Assembly (NCBI GenBank): GCA_945890735.1 | Contig: CAMDCZ010000065.1 | Coordinates: 1-7,145, forward strand | Source of the DNA: Bordetella parapertussis | GTDB lineage: Bacteria > Pseudomonadota > Gammaproteobacteria > Burkholderiales > Burkholderiaceae_C | DNA: 7,145 nucleotides | Reading direction: 5' to 3' | Shown: positions 1 through 4,765 of the stretch, piece by piece | Position numbering within the stretch: the stretch's first letter is position 1 | Layout: each line of letters opens with the position of its first letter | Notes under the pieces: model-generated | What the model saw: the letters and a program-made list of their open reading frames with translations, nothing else | What the model was told of the DNA's origin: nothing | Databases searched by the model: none | Position numbers and translations under genes: made by a program

Positions 1-222
1 TTCAATGCCGCCAACGACACCTATGGCGACATGATCGAAATGGGCATCTTGGACCCCACCAAAGTGACACGCACAGCCTTGCAAAACGCCGCTTCCGTGG
101 CCTCTTTGATGCTGACCACTGAAGCCATGATTGCTGAAGCACCGAAAGACGATTCGCCCATGGGCGGCATGGGCGGTGGCGACATGGGCGGCATGGGCGG
201 CATGGGTGGTATGGGCATGTAA
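1..222 (+). CDS. groEL: Chaperonin GroEL, C-terminal end (5' partial)
   Basis: The reading frame is open from base 1 and gives the last 73 residues of the 60-kDa chaperonin, which forms the cytoplasmic double-ring folding machine with GroES. Diagnostic pieces are the equatorial-domain segment FNAANDTYGDMIEMGILDP, the following VTRTALQNAASVASLMLTTE helix, and the flexible Gly-Gly-Met tail (about residues 55-73 of the fragment) that lines the ring cavity. The upstream part lies outside the window, so paralogue status and the groES neighbour cannot be judged. A strong terminator follows 54 bp after the stop, as expected for the end of a groESL operon. Confidence 0.98.
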   Translation, partial: FNAANDTYGDMIEMGILDPTKVTRTALQNAASVASLMLTTEAMIAEAPKDDSPMGGMGGGDMGGMGGMGGMGM

Positions 223-275
223 TTGCCCAGCTTCACAGCTTTGCCTGAAGTCCCTAAAGCCTTCATTCAAAACTG

Positions 276-313
276 AAACCCCTGTAAGGTTCGCGTCTTG
301 CAGGGGTTTTTTT
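276..313 (+). terminator. Rho-independent terminator of groEL
   Basis: The arm AAACCCCTG (276-284) pairs perfectly with CAGGGGTTT (301-309). The stem can be extended inward with G-T wobbles (285-290 with 295-300), leaving a four-base loop. A run of seven T ends at 313. This is a textbook intrinsic terminator placed directly after groEL. Confidence 0.93.
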
Positions 314-344
314 ATGCCAACTTCAGTTGCGACTCAATAGCTGT

Positions 345-443
345 ATAGACACTTCGCGCCTTCTTTTGCACTTGCAGCAACGCTTGCCCAAGCATATGGC
401 GGTTTACGCATTTGGCAGTCGTTTTGAAAATGCGGCGCTGTCC
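345..443 (+). pseudogene. mntA: Truncated remnant of an MntA-type antitoxin nucleotidyltransferase
   Basis: In the frame of the downstream hepT, the translation contains a leucine-rich helix followed by RLPKHMAVYAFGSR. This is the characteristic N-terminus of minimal nucleotidyltransferases of the MntA type, with the Gly-Ser of the GSX10DXD motif at 414-419. In a functional pair, MntA inactivates the HepT toxin by adding AMP to its tyrosine. Here everything after GSR, including the two metal-binding aspartates and the C-terminal half, is missing, and the frame runs straight into the HepT start. The expected start position (345-347) is ATA, which could be a mutated ATG; this is inference. The ancestral deletion must have removed roughly 70-100 codons, with its junction around 423-443. 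Recognition rests on a short stretch, but the adjoining hepT supports it. Confidence 0.68.
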
Positions 444-869
444 ATGGCCGATGATGTGGTTTTGAACTAGGCGGCCTCTGTTGAGCACTGTGTTGCGCGG
501 GCTCGTGAAGCGTATGAAGCTGACTCTCAAAGCTTTACGACTAATTTCTCACGTCAAGACGCTGCCATCCTAAATATCCAACGCGCTCGCGAAGCTTGCC
601 TGGACATGGGTCAACCTATCATTCGCCGTGAGCCATTAGGTTTGCCCCAAAGTGCTCGCGATATCTTCACGCTATTGGCGCAATCGGGTTGGATAGACGA
701 AGCGCTGGCTGATGCCATGAAGCGAATGGTCGGTTTTAGAAATATCGCCGATCACGAATACCAAGCTGTGCAACTGCCCATCTTGCTCCATATCATCAAG
801 CTTCATTTGGCTGATTTTTCCGAATTCAGCCGTTGCACATTACTCGAAGATGCCTCCCATCAACCTTAA
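444..869 (+). pseudogene. hepT: HepT-type (DUF86) toxin gene, interrupted by an amber codon
   Basis: From ATG 444 (MADDVVLN) the frame gives a complete 141-residue HepT-like, all-helical HEPN ribonuclease, except that codon 9 (468-470) is TAG. Relatives usually have a lysine here, which a single AAG-to-TAG change would explain. The family signature RX4HXY is intact as RNIADHEY near the C-terminus: the Arg and His form the ribonuclease active site and the Tyr is the residue AMPylated by MntA. The typical blocks NFSRQDAAILNIQRA and LPQSARDIFTLLAQSGWID are also present. An internal ATG at 606 could in principle give an 87-residue C-terminal piece, but no Shine-Dalgarno sequence precedes it. The antitoxin gene just upstream is destroyed, so silencing of the toxin is consistent with viability. 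The gene ends 8 bp before the convergent LysR gene. Confidence 0.85.
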
Positions 870-877
870 GCAATAAC

Positions 878-1870
878 TCAAGACAAAACCGACGCGGATG
901 ATGGGATGCGCCAGCCTGCCAAACTCTCCAAAGGCATCTGAGAGATTTGCTGTAGCTGCTGGTCAATTTCTTTTTCGCCCTGGTCTATCAAATGCGCCAT
1001 GAACACGGATGCCACCCGCGAAAGCGCCTTGCTTTGTGTGTGCACCACAAACCAGCGGCGATTCAAGGGATTGTTCGGCATGGGTACCACCGCCAGCAAG
1101 CCAGCACGCATTTCAAGCGCACATGAATGCAAAGACAAGTAGGCTGGCGCCAAGCCAGCAATGCACATTTGCTTGATGGACTCATTGCTTGAGAGTTCAG
1201 ACCCTATTTGAAGCTTCAAGCCTTCAGCTTTGAAAATGTGCTCCAACGATGCTCGCGCTCCTGAGCCCTTTTCCCGCACCAGCATCCGCGCATTGGCCAG
1301 CATCTCCATGCTGACTTGCGGGTTCTTCATCAAAGGGTGATGCGGCGAGGCCAAAAAGGCCGTCGGGTTATTGGCAAAGCTTTGGGCTATCACCTTGATG
1401 TCCTCGGGAGGGTTACCCATCACCGCCAAATCGATTTCATCGGCGGCCATGCTGCGCACAATTTCTTCTTTGTTGGCCACTTGTAGTTTCAGTTTGACGC
1501 TCGGGTGCGAGTTCACAAAATTGACCAGCACATGCGGCAACCAATATTCCGCGGTGGTCACCGCGCCTATGCGCAAAGTGCCAGAAAAGTCGCCCAAATA
1601 AGAGTCCATTTCATCGCTGATTTCTTGCCACACGGTCAACATGCGTTCGCTTAAAGACAATAACTTTTGACCTGCCGTGGTCAGTCGAATGCCGCGTCCG
1701 GTTCGGTTGAGCAATTTCGTACCCACGGCGACTTCCAAATTGGCCAACTGAATCGAGGTCGCCGATTGACTCAAAAAAAGCTCTGATGCCGCCATGCTGA
1801 CATTGCCTAGCCGCGCTACTTTTTGAAACGTCAGCAACTGTTTGATATTGGCAGATTTTTGCAGTGACAT
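878..1870 (-). CDS. LysR-family transcriptional regulator, CbbR-like
   Basis: This is a cytoplasmic DNA-binding regulator of 330 residues, the usual LTTR length being about 300-330. The winged helix-turn-helix occupies about residues 8-66 (QLLTFQKVARLGNVSMAASE, then SQSATSIQLANLE and LLNRTGRGIRLT). A linker helix (70-92) and the periplasmic-binding-protein-like effector domain (about 97-310, starting LRIGAVTTAEYWLP) follow. The LRIG...NKEEIVRSMAADEIDLAVMGNPPED and LVREKGSGAR stretches resemble CbbR, the activator of Calvin-cycle genes, but no cbb genes are in view. The frame also opens at TTG 1900, but ATG 1870 was chosen because the TTG has only A/T sequence upstream, while a weak GGTGAG lies before the ATG. 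LTTRs usually act on the divergent promoter and on their own, so the 2040-4570 operon is the natural target. Confidence 0.93.
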   Translation of the reverse strand: MSLQKSANIKQLLTFQKVARLGNVSMAASELFLSQSATSIQLANLEVAVGTKLLNRTGRGIRLTTAGQKLLSLSERMLTVWQEISDEMDSYLGDFSGTLRIGAVTTAEYWLPHVLVNFVNSHPSVKLKLQVANKEEIVRSMAADEIDLAVMGNPPEDIKVIAQSFANNPTAFLASPHHPLMKNPQVSMEMLANARMLVREKGSGARASLEHIFKAEGLKLQIGSELSSNESIKQMCIAGLAPAYLSLHSCALEMRAGLLAVVPMPNNPLNRRWFVVHTQSKALSRVASVFMAHLIDQGEKEIDQQLQQISQMPLESLAGWRIPSSASVLS

Positions 1871-1958
1871 AAGCTCACCCACAACAAGTATTTCGGCCAA
1901 TGATATTTATTTTTTATTATTAATCAACCGAAATATTCAATTTTATTATTTCTTTATT

Positions 1959-1976
1959 TGTACATACCATCTGACA
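1959..1976. promoter_or_regulatory. Possible PpsR/CrtJ operator upstream of the metallophosphoesterase-HiPIP operon
   Basis: The sequence is TGT (1959-1961), twelve bases, then ACA (1974-1976), which fits the TGT-N12-ACA target of the PpsR/CrtJ repressor of photosynthesis genes. The right half has the preferred GACA; the left half is TGTA rather than TGTC. It lies 64 bp before the metallophosphoesterase start, in the 169-bp A+T-rich gap shared with the divergent LysR gene. No convincing -35/-10 pair is visible around it. Confidence comes mainly from the perfect site in front of pufC in the same window. Confidence 0.45.
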
Positions 1977-2010
1977 CCCCACTGAGGTCAGCCCATCGCA
2001 CCATGTCTGA

Positions 2011-2034
2011 CCAAAGGGTTTTTTAACTTTGGAG
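2011..2034 (+). promoter_or_regulatory. Ribosome binding site inside a small inverted repeat
   Basis: GGAG at 2031-2034 is the Shine-Dalgarno sequence for the ATG at 2040 (spacer of 5). Its first two bases belong to the right arm of a perfect 6-bp inverted repeat, CCAAAG (2011-2016) and CTTTGG (2027-2032), with a 10-base loop that contains six T. The hairpin could partly mask the ribosome binding site in the mRNA. It is short, so a regulatory role is only a possibility. Confidence 0.5.
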
Positions 2035-2039
2035 ACACT

Positions 2040-3050
2040 ATGACAACATTCTCACAACCTAGCCGACGAGGGTTTTTGGGGCTGACAGGCAAAGCTGGGC
2101 TATCGACCTTGGTCGCAAGCGCGGCCGGCATCAACCTAGGTGTTATCGATTTGGTCCACGCCGGATCCAAAAAGGTGACGCCTTTCAGAATGGCCATGAT
2201 CAGTGACTCTCATTTGTACAGTCAAGAGGGCCACAAATTCGACTTGCAACTTGAAGATGCCGTCGCTCAGGTCAACGCATTAGAAATCCAACCTGACTTT
2301 GTGCTCTACGGCGGCGACATTGCCCAAAACGGCACAGAGGACCAATTGGCCAAGGGCAAAAAAATCTTGGCCAATCTGAAACCCAAAATGATGGTTATTC
2401 CTGGCGAACATGACTGGTACTTGGACATGGGTACAGCTTGGAAGGGCATGTTTGGTCGGGACTTCTGGTCTTTTGATCACAAAGGCGTCCATTTCATCGG
2501 CTTCAACTCCATTTTGGTCAAGGACTTCTGGACCGACAAGGGTCTGACCAACAAGCAACGCATGGAAGCCATGGAAATGCTGGAAGGACCCATTGGCGGT
2601 CTGTGGGGAATTCAAGCCGAACAATTGGATTGGCTGAAAAAGGATGTGGCTAAATTGTCACCAGACACACCGGTTGTCACCTTCAGCCATTCACCGCTGT
2701 GGGACTACTATCCTCGCTGGAATTTCCAAACTTCTGACGCACCAGAAATTCGCAAGATCCTGTCTAAATTTGTCAATGTGACGTCGTTCCACGGCCATGT
2801 CCATCAAACCATTTACAACAAAATCGGCAACATGACCTCCATTGGTGCCATGAGCACTTCATGGCCATGGCCTTATCCGCCTGTCAATGTTAAGTACCCT
2901 GAAAGCCAGCAGTACCGCGCTGACCCAGGTAATGAACAAGACGGAATGGGAACTTTGCAAGCTTCATTCAGTGCCAGTGGCGGCAAAGCACAGCACTTGC
3001 CTTTCGCTGACTCACTGACGCCATTTCTTAAGAATGGCATAAAAATCTAA
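2040..3050 (+). CDS. Tat-exported calcineurin-like metallophosphoesterase
   Basis: This 336-residue protein starts with a twin-arginine signal (SRRGFLG, Arg9-Arg10, then a hydrophobic stretch to about residue 40, possible cleavage after VHA41), so it should be exported folded, with its metals, to the periplasm. The two-metal phosphoesterase motifs occur in order: DSH (Asp56, His58), GGDIAQNG (Asp93), PGEHD (122-125, where most relatives have GNHD), SHSP (His217) and HGHVH (251-255). The fold is that of 3',5'-cAMP phosphodiesterases, 5'-nucleotidases and the sulfur-oxidation enzyme SoxB. The substrate cannot be deduced. It is the first gene of a probable operon with cytochrome c, DUF1566 and HiPIP genes, which argues for a role linked to periplasmic redox chemistry rather than simple phosphate scavenging. 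It has a good Shine-Dalgarno sequence at 2031. Confidence 0.93.
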   Translation: MTTFSQPSRRGFLGLTGKAGLSTLVASAAGINLGVIDLVHAGSKKVTPFRMAMISDSHLYSQEGHKFDLQLEDAVAQVNALEIQPDFVLYGGDIAQNGTEDQLAKGKKILANLKPKMMVIPGEHDWYLDMGTAWKGMFGRDFWSFDHKGVHFIGFNSILVKDFWTDKGLTNKQRMEAMEMLEGPIGGLWGIQAEQLDWLKKDVAKLSPDTPVVTFSHSPLWDYYPRWNFQTSDAPEIRKILSKFVNVTSFHGHVHQTIYNKIGNMTSIGAMSTSWPWPYPPVNVKYPESQQYRADPGNEQDGMGTLQASFSASGGKAQHLPFADSLTPFLKNGIKI

Positions 3051-3067
3051 TCAGTTTCTTGTTGTGT

Positions 3068-3095
3068 GGCCCGCAGTATGTCGGGCCGCTTTTTT
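3068..3095 (+). terminator. Hairpin with T-run after the metallophosphoesterase gene
   Basis: GGCCCG (3068-3073) pairs with CGGGCC (3082-3087) around an 8-base loop, followed by GC and six T (3090-3095). It has the form of an intrinsic terminator. The next gene starts only 26 bp later with no obvious promoter of its own, so the hairpin probably causes partial termination or stabilises the upstream transcript, lowering expression of the distal genes relative to the first. Confidence 0.75.
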
Positions 3096-3108
3096 CGTTA
3101 ATCCATAA

Positions 3109-3114
3109 AAGGAG
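3109..3114 (+). promoter_or_regulatory. Strong ribosome binding site of the cytochrome gene
   Basis: AAGGAG lies 6 bases before ATG 3121 and fixes this start. The same GGAGAC string occurs in front of the metallophosphoesterase gene. Confidence 0.75.
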
Positions 3115-3120
3115 ACGTTC

Positions 3121-3633
3121 ATGAAAAAAAATAATATCCTCAAATCTTTGACTGGTTCCATCCTGTTAACGATTGCAACATCAGCGGTGAATTTTCAAGC
3201 TGCCGCACGCGAACCTTTCACCAAAGAGGAACTCAAAGCGCAAGAAAAAAAACTGCTTGCAGCAGTAGAAGAGGGTTACAACATCTGGCACGGCAGTAAC
3301 CCAACGACGCAAAACAACGGCTTGGCTTGTGGCAACTGTCATCCAGATGCTGCAGCGTCAAATCCACAAACCTTCCCCAAATACCATACGGCCTTCGACA
3401 GGGTGGTCACTTGGCGTGAAATGGCGAATTGGTGTATCCAAAACCCCCAAGGTGGCAAAGCATTGGATGTGAGCGGTCCTGAAATGCTTGCCATTGAAGC
3501 CTACGCCTTTTATCTTCATCGTGGATTACCCATTGAACCAGGTCTTGCAAGTCGTCAAACCAGACCGGTCAAAGTTGATTACGGTAAAGGTTTTCCAAGC
3601 AAGCCCACGGGCATTGGTTTTGACAACAAGTAA
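3121..3633 (+). CDS. Periplasmic monohaem cytochrome c, SoxA-domain-like
   Basis: The 170-residue precursor has a Sec signal peptide (Lys-rich start, hydrophobic 10-24, likely cleavage after AAA29). One haem site, CGNCH (70-74), carries a covalently bound haem c in the periplasm. The stretch after the haem (REMANWCIQNP at 99-109, then SGPEMLAIEAYAFYLHRGLP) resembles the N-terminal cytochrome domain of SoxA and the related thiosulfate dehydrogenase TsdA, where the haem is ligated by His and Cys. Cys105 is therefore a candidate sixth ligand, with Met122 as the ordinary alternative. The partner is unknown. Its place between a two-metal phosphoesterase gene and a HiPIP gene suggests that it passes electrons into the HiPIP/PufC chain. 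The family match is by eye only; a plain class I cytochrome c is the alternative. Confidence 0.88.
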   Translation: MKKNNILKSLTGSILLTIATSAVNFQAAAREPFTKEELKAQEKKLLAAVEEGYNIWHGSNPTTQNNGLACGNCHPDAAASNPQTFPKYHTAFDRVVTWREMANWCIQNPQGGKALDVSGPEMLAIEAYAFYLHRGLPIEPGLASRQTRPVKVDYGKGFPSKPTGIGFDNK

Positions 3634-3651
3634 ATCCCAGAGCTCCTAACC

Positions 3652-4209
3652 TTGCAAGCTTCCAAGCACCTCATCAAAGTATTTTGTGCATATTCGCTCA
3701 ATACTTTTTGCGCATCTTTTCTTTTTTGGGGTAACTTGGTTTTTGCTCAGCAGATCTGTGATCAGCCAGTTTCTGTCATTCCTTTGCACTTTCAGGCAGA
3801 TGAACGAGGTTGGGTCTTTGATTACCGAGCAAACTTGCAGTGGCAAAGGTGTGCAATTGGACAAACTTGGGTAGACCAGCAATGCGTCGGCAAAGCTCAA
3901 GCCATGACTTATTTTCAGGCTGTCAGCACTGTTAACGAGCTGAATCGTCAACGTATTGACGGATTCAATGACTGGAAGCTACCTCATCTCAAAGATTTGG
4001 CTTTCATTGCAGAGCAGCATTGCCGCCATCCGCGTGTCAGGTTGGAGTTGTTCCCCAACTTTCCCCCTGGTGTTTTTTGGAGCCGCTACACACGCATCGT
4101 CAATGACTTCGATCCGCATGTGTTCACCATGGATTTTGGCTTCTCTGGTGTTGCGCTAAACCATCCCGAAGAGTCGCATTTTGTGCGATTGGTTCGGAAA
4201 CTTCACTAA
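3652..4209 (+). CDS. Exported DUF1566-type (Lcl C-terminal domain-like) protein
   Basis: This gives 185 residues. The N-terminus is a signal peptide (Lys5, Lys9, hydrophobic about 10-31, likely cleavage VFA32-Gln33). The mature part follows the DUF1566 pattern: LQWQRCAIGQTW (62-73), CVGKAQAMTYF, GFNDWKLPHLKDL (104-116), an FP...FWS stretch (134-144) and a C-terminal FVRLVRK. Four cysteines (36, 67, 78, 124) could form two disulfides in the periplasm. No enzymatic residues are known for this family, so no function is assigned. The start is TTG, the only standard start codon that keeps the signal peptide; there is no clear Shine-Dalgarno sequence. The gene begins 18 bp after the cytochrome stop and in the same frame, so reinitiation or coupling is likely. 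The next gene follows 19 bp downstream. Confidence 0.8.
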   Translation: MQASKHLIKVFCAYSLNTFCASFLFWGNLVFAQQICDQPVSVIPLHFQADERGWVFDYRANLQWQRCAIGQTWVDQQCVGKAQAMTYFQAVSTVNELNRQRIDGFNDWKLPHLKDLAFIAEQHCRHPRVRLELFPNFPPGVFWSRYTRIVNDFDPHVFTMDFGFSGVALNHPEESHFVRLVRKLH

Positions 4210-4228
4210 CCCTCACTTATCCATCCAA

Positions 4229-4570
4229 ATGAAAAATCTAAATCGACGCATCTTTTTGATGCATACAGCAGCAATCTCAGGCGCTACTTTAGCCACTCAG
4301 GTATCCGCATCCGAAAAGAAAATGAAAGCTGCAGCGCCTGGGGAAAGACTTTCGGAAGCAGATTCATACCCTAAGTCTATGGGTTTCAAATTGGAGTCCA
4401 AAAACGTAGATAAAACGCGTTATCCACGACACACCACTGAGCAATACTGCAGCAGATGCCAACTCTACGAAGGCAATGCCACCGAGGGCGAATGCTCTTT
4501 TTACGGTGGTCGCATCGTTCCCGCCACCGGATGGTGCAAAAACTTCAAGTTGAACAAATCTGCCGCCTGA
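4229..4570 (+). CDS. High-potential iron-sulfur protein (HiPIP), Tat-exported
   Basis: This 113-residue precursor of a small periplasmic [4Fe-4S] electron carrier has a twin-arginine signal, NRRIFLM, with Arg6-Arg7 and likely cleavage after VSA28; Tat export is usual for HiPIPs because the cluster is inserted before transport. The mature protein of about 85 residues carries the four cluster cysteines at 74, 77, 89 and 103 (CSRC, ECSFYGG, GWCKNF), the standard HiPIP arrangement. In Rubrivivax and Rhodoferax, HiPIP carries electrons from cytochrome bc1 to the tetrahaem cytochrome of the photosynthetic reaction centre. The pufC gene starts 195 bp downstream, which fits this role well. The frame is open further upstream (TTG 4181), but ATG 4229 places the Tat motif correctly. 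No Shine-Dalgarno sequence is visible. Confidence 0.95.
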   Translation: MKNLNRRIFLMHTAAISGATLATQVSASEKKMKAAAPGERLSEADSYPKSMGFKLESKNVDKTRYPRHTTEQYCSRCQLYEGNATEGECSFYGGRIVPATGWCKNFKLNKSAA

Positions 4571-4585
4571 AGACAGACTCCCATT

Positions 4586-4612
4586 GGCCGCCCCCAATGG
4601 CTGGGGGTGGCC
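4586..4612 (+). terminator. Strong G+C hairpin after the HiPIP gene
   Basis: GGCC (4586-4589) and CCCCC (4591-4595) pair with GGGGG (4603-4607) and GGCC (4609-4612), joined by a G-T wobble (4590-4608), around a 7-base loop. The result is a 10-bp, very stable stem 15 bp after the HiPIP stop. No T-run follows on the plus strand, so it may protect the 3' end of the mRNA or aid termination rather than being a classical intrinsic terminator. It separates the HiPIP operon from the A+T-rich pufC promoter region. Confidence 0.6.
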
Positions 4613-4674
4613 GAGATATTGAATATTTAACCAACCCTCATACAAATAAACAATTTATATTCATAAATTACATA

Positions 4675-4702
4675 TTGACTATATAAAGTGTCAACTTATC
4701 AT
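4675..4702 (+). promoter_or_regulatory. Sigma-70-type promoter for pufC
   Basis: The -35 box TTGACT (4675-4680) and -10 box TATCAT (4697-4702) each match the consensus at five of six positions and are 16 bp apart. They lie in a very A+T-rich stretch, giving a leader of about 55-60 nt before ATG 4766. The -10 box is inside the TGTC-N10-GACA palindrome, so a bound repressor would block RNA polymerase directly. Confidence 0.65.
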
Positions 4703-4706
4703 GACA
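4689..4706. promoter_or_regulatory. PpsR/CrtJ operator in the pufC promoter
   Basis: TGTC (4689-4692) and GACA (4703-4706) are separated by exactly 10 bases, a perfect match to the PpsR/CrtJ consensus TGTC-N10-GACA. The dyad extends to five bases per arm (TGTCA/TGACA). PpsR/CrtJ represses puf, bch and crt genes under oxygen, and binding here would cover the -10 box of the proposed promoter. A second, outward dyad (TTGAC at 4675-4679 and GTCAA at 4690-4694) overlaps the site and the -35 box. The repressor gene itself is not in the window. Confidence 0.72.
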
Positions 4707-4754
4707 TGTAGTTTGATTATGAATTCTCTGGTATTCATTCATACGCCAATCCTC

Positions 4755-4760
4755 AGGGGG
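4755..4760 (+). promoter_or_regulatory. Ribosome binding site deciding the pufC start
   Basis: AGGGGG ends 5 bases before ATG 4766. The frame also opens at GTG 4760, but that codon begins inside this purine run, so ATG 4766 is preferred. Confidence 0.7.
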
Positions 4761-4765
4761 TGCCC

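Noticed and set aside
160..219. Tandem GGC/ATG-rich repeat as an independent repeat element
   Set aside because: It encodes the normal GGM tail of GroEL.
606..869. Independent 87-residue gene starting at ATG 606
   Set aside because: It is the C-terminal part of the interrupted hepT frame; no ribosome binding site precedes the internal ATG.
1868..1900. TTG 1900 as the start of the LysR gene (340 residues)
   Set aside because: No ribosome binding site precedes it, the extra ten residues are not typical, and ATG 1870 gives the normal LTTR N-terminus.
2280..2624. Minus-strand open frame of 114 codons within the phosphoesterase gene
   Set aside because: It is antisense to conserved phosphoesterase motifs and is a by-product of their codon use.
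3121..4209. Cytochrome and DUF1566 genes as one gene split by a stop codon, since both lie in the same frame
   Set aside because: A clear signal peptide with a cleavage site follows the stop, and the cytochrome ends in a natural, complete way. Two separate exported proteins fit better.
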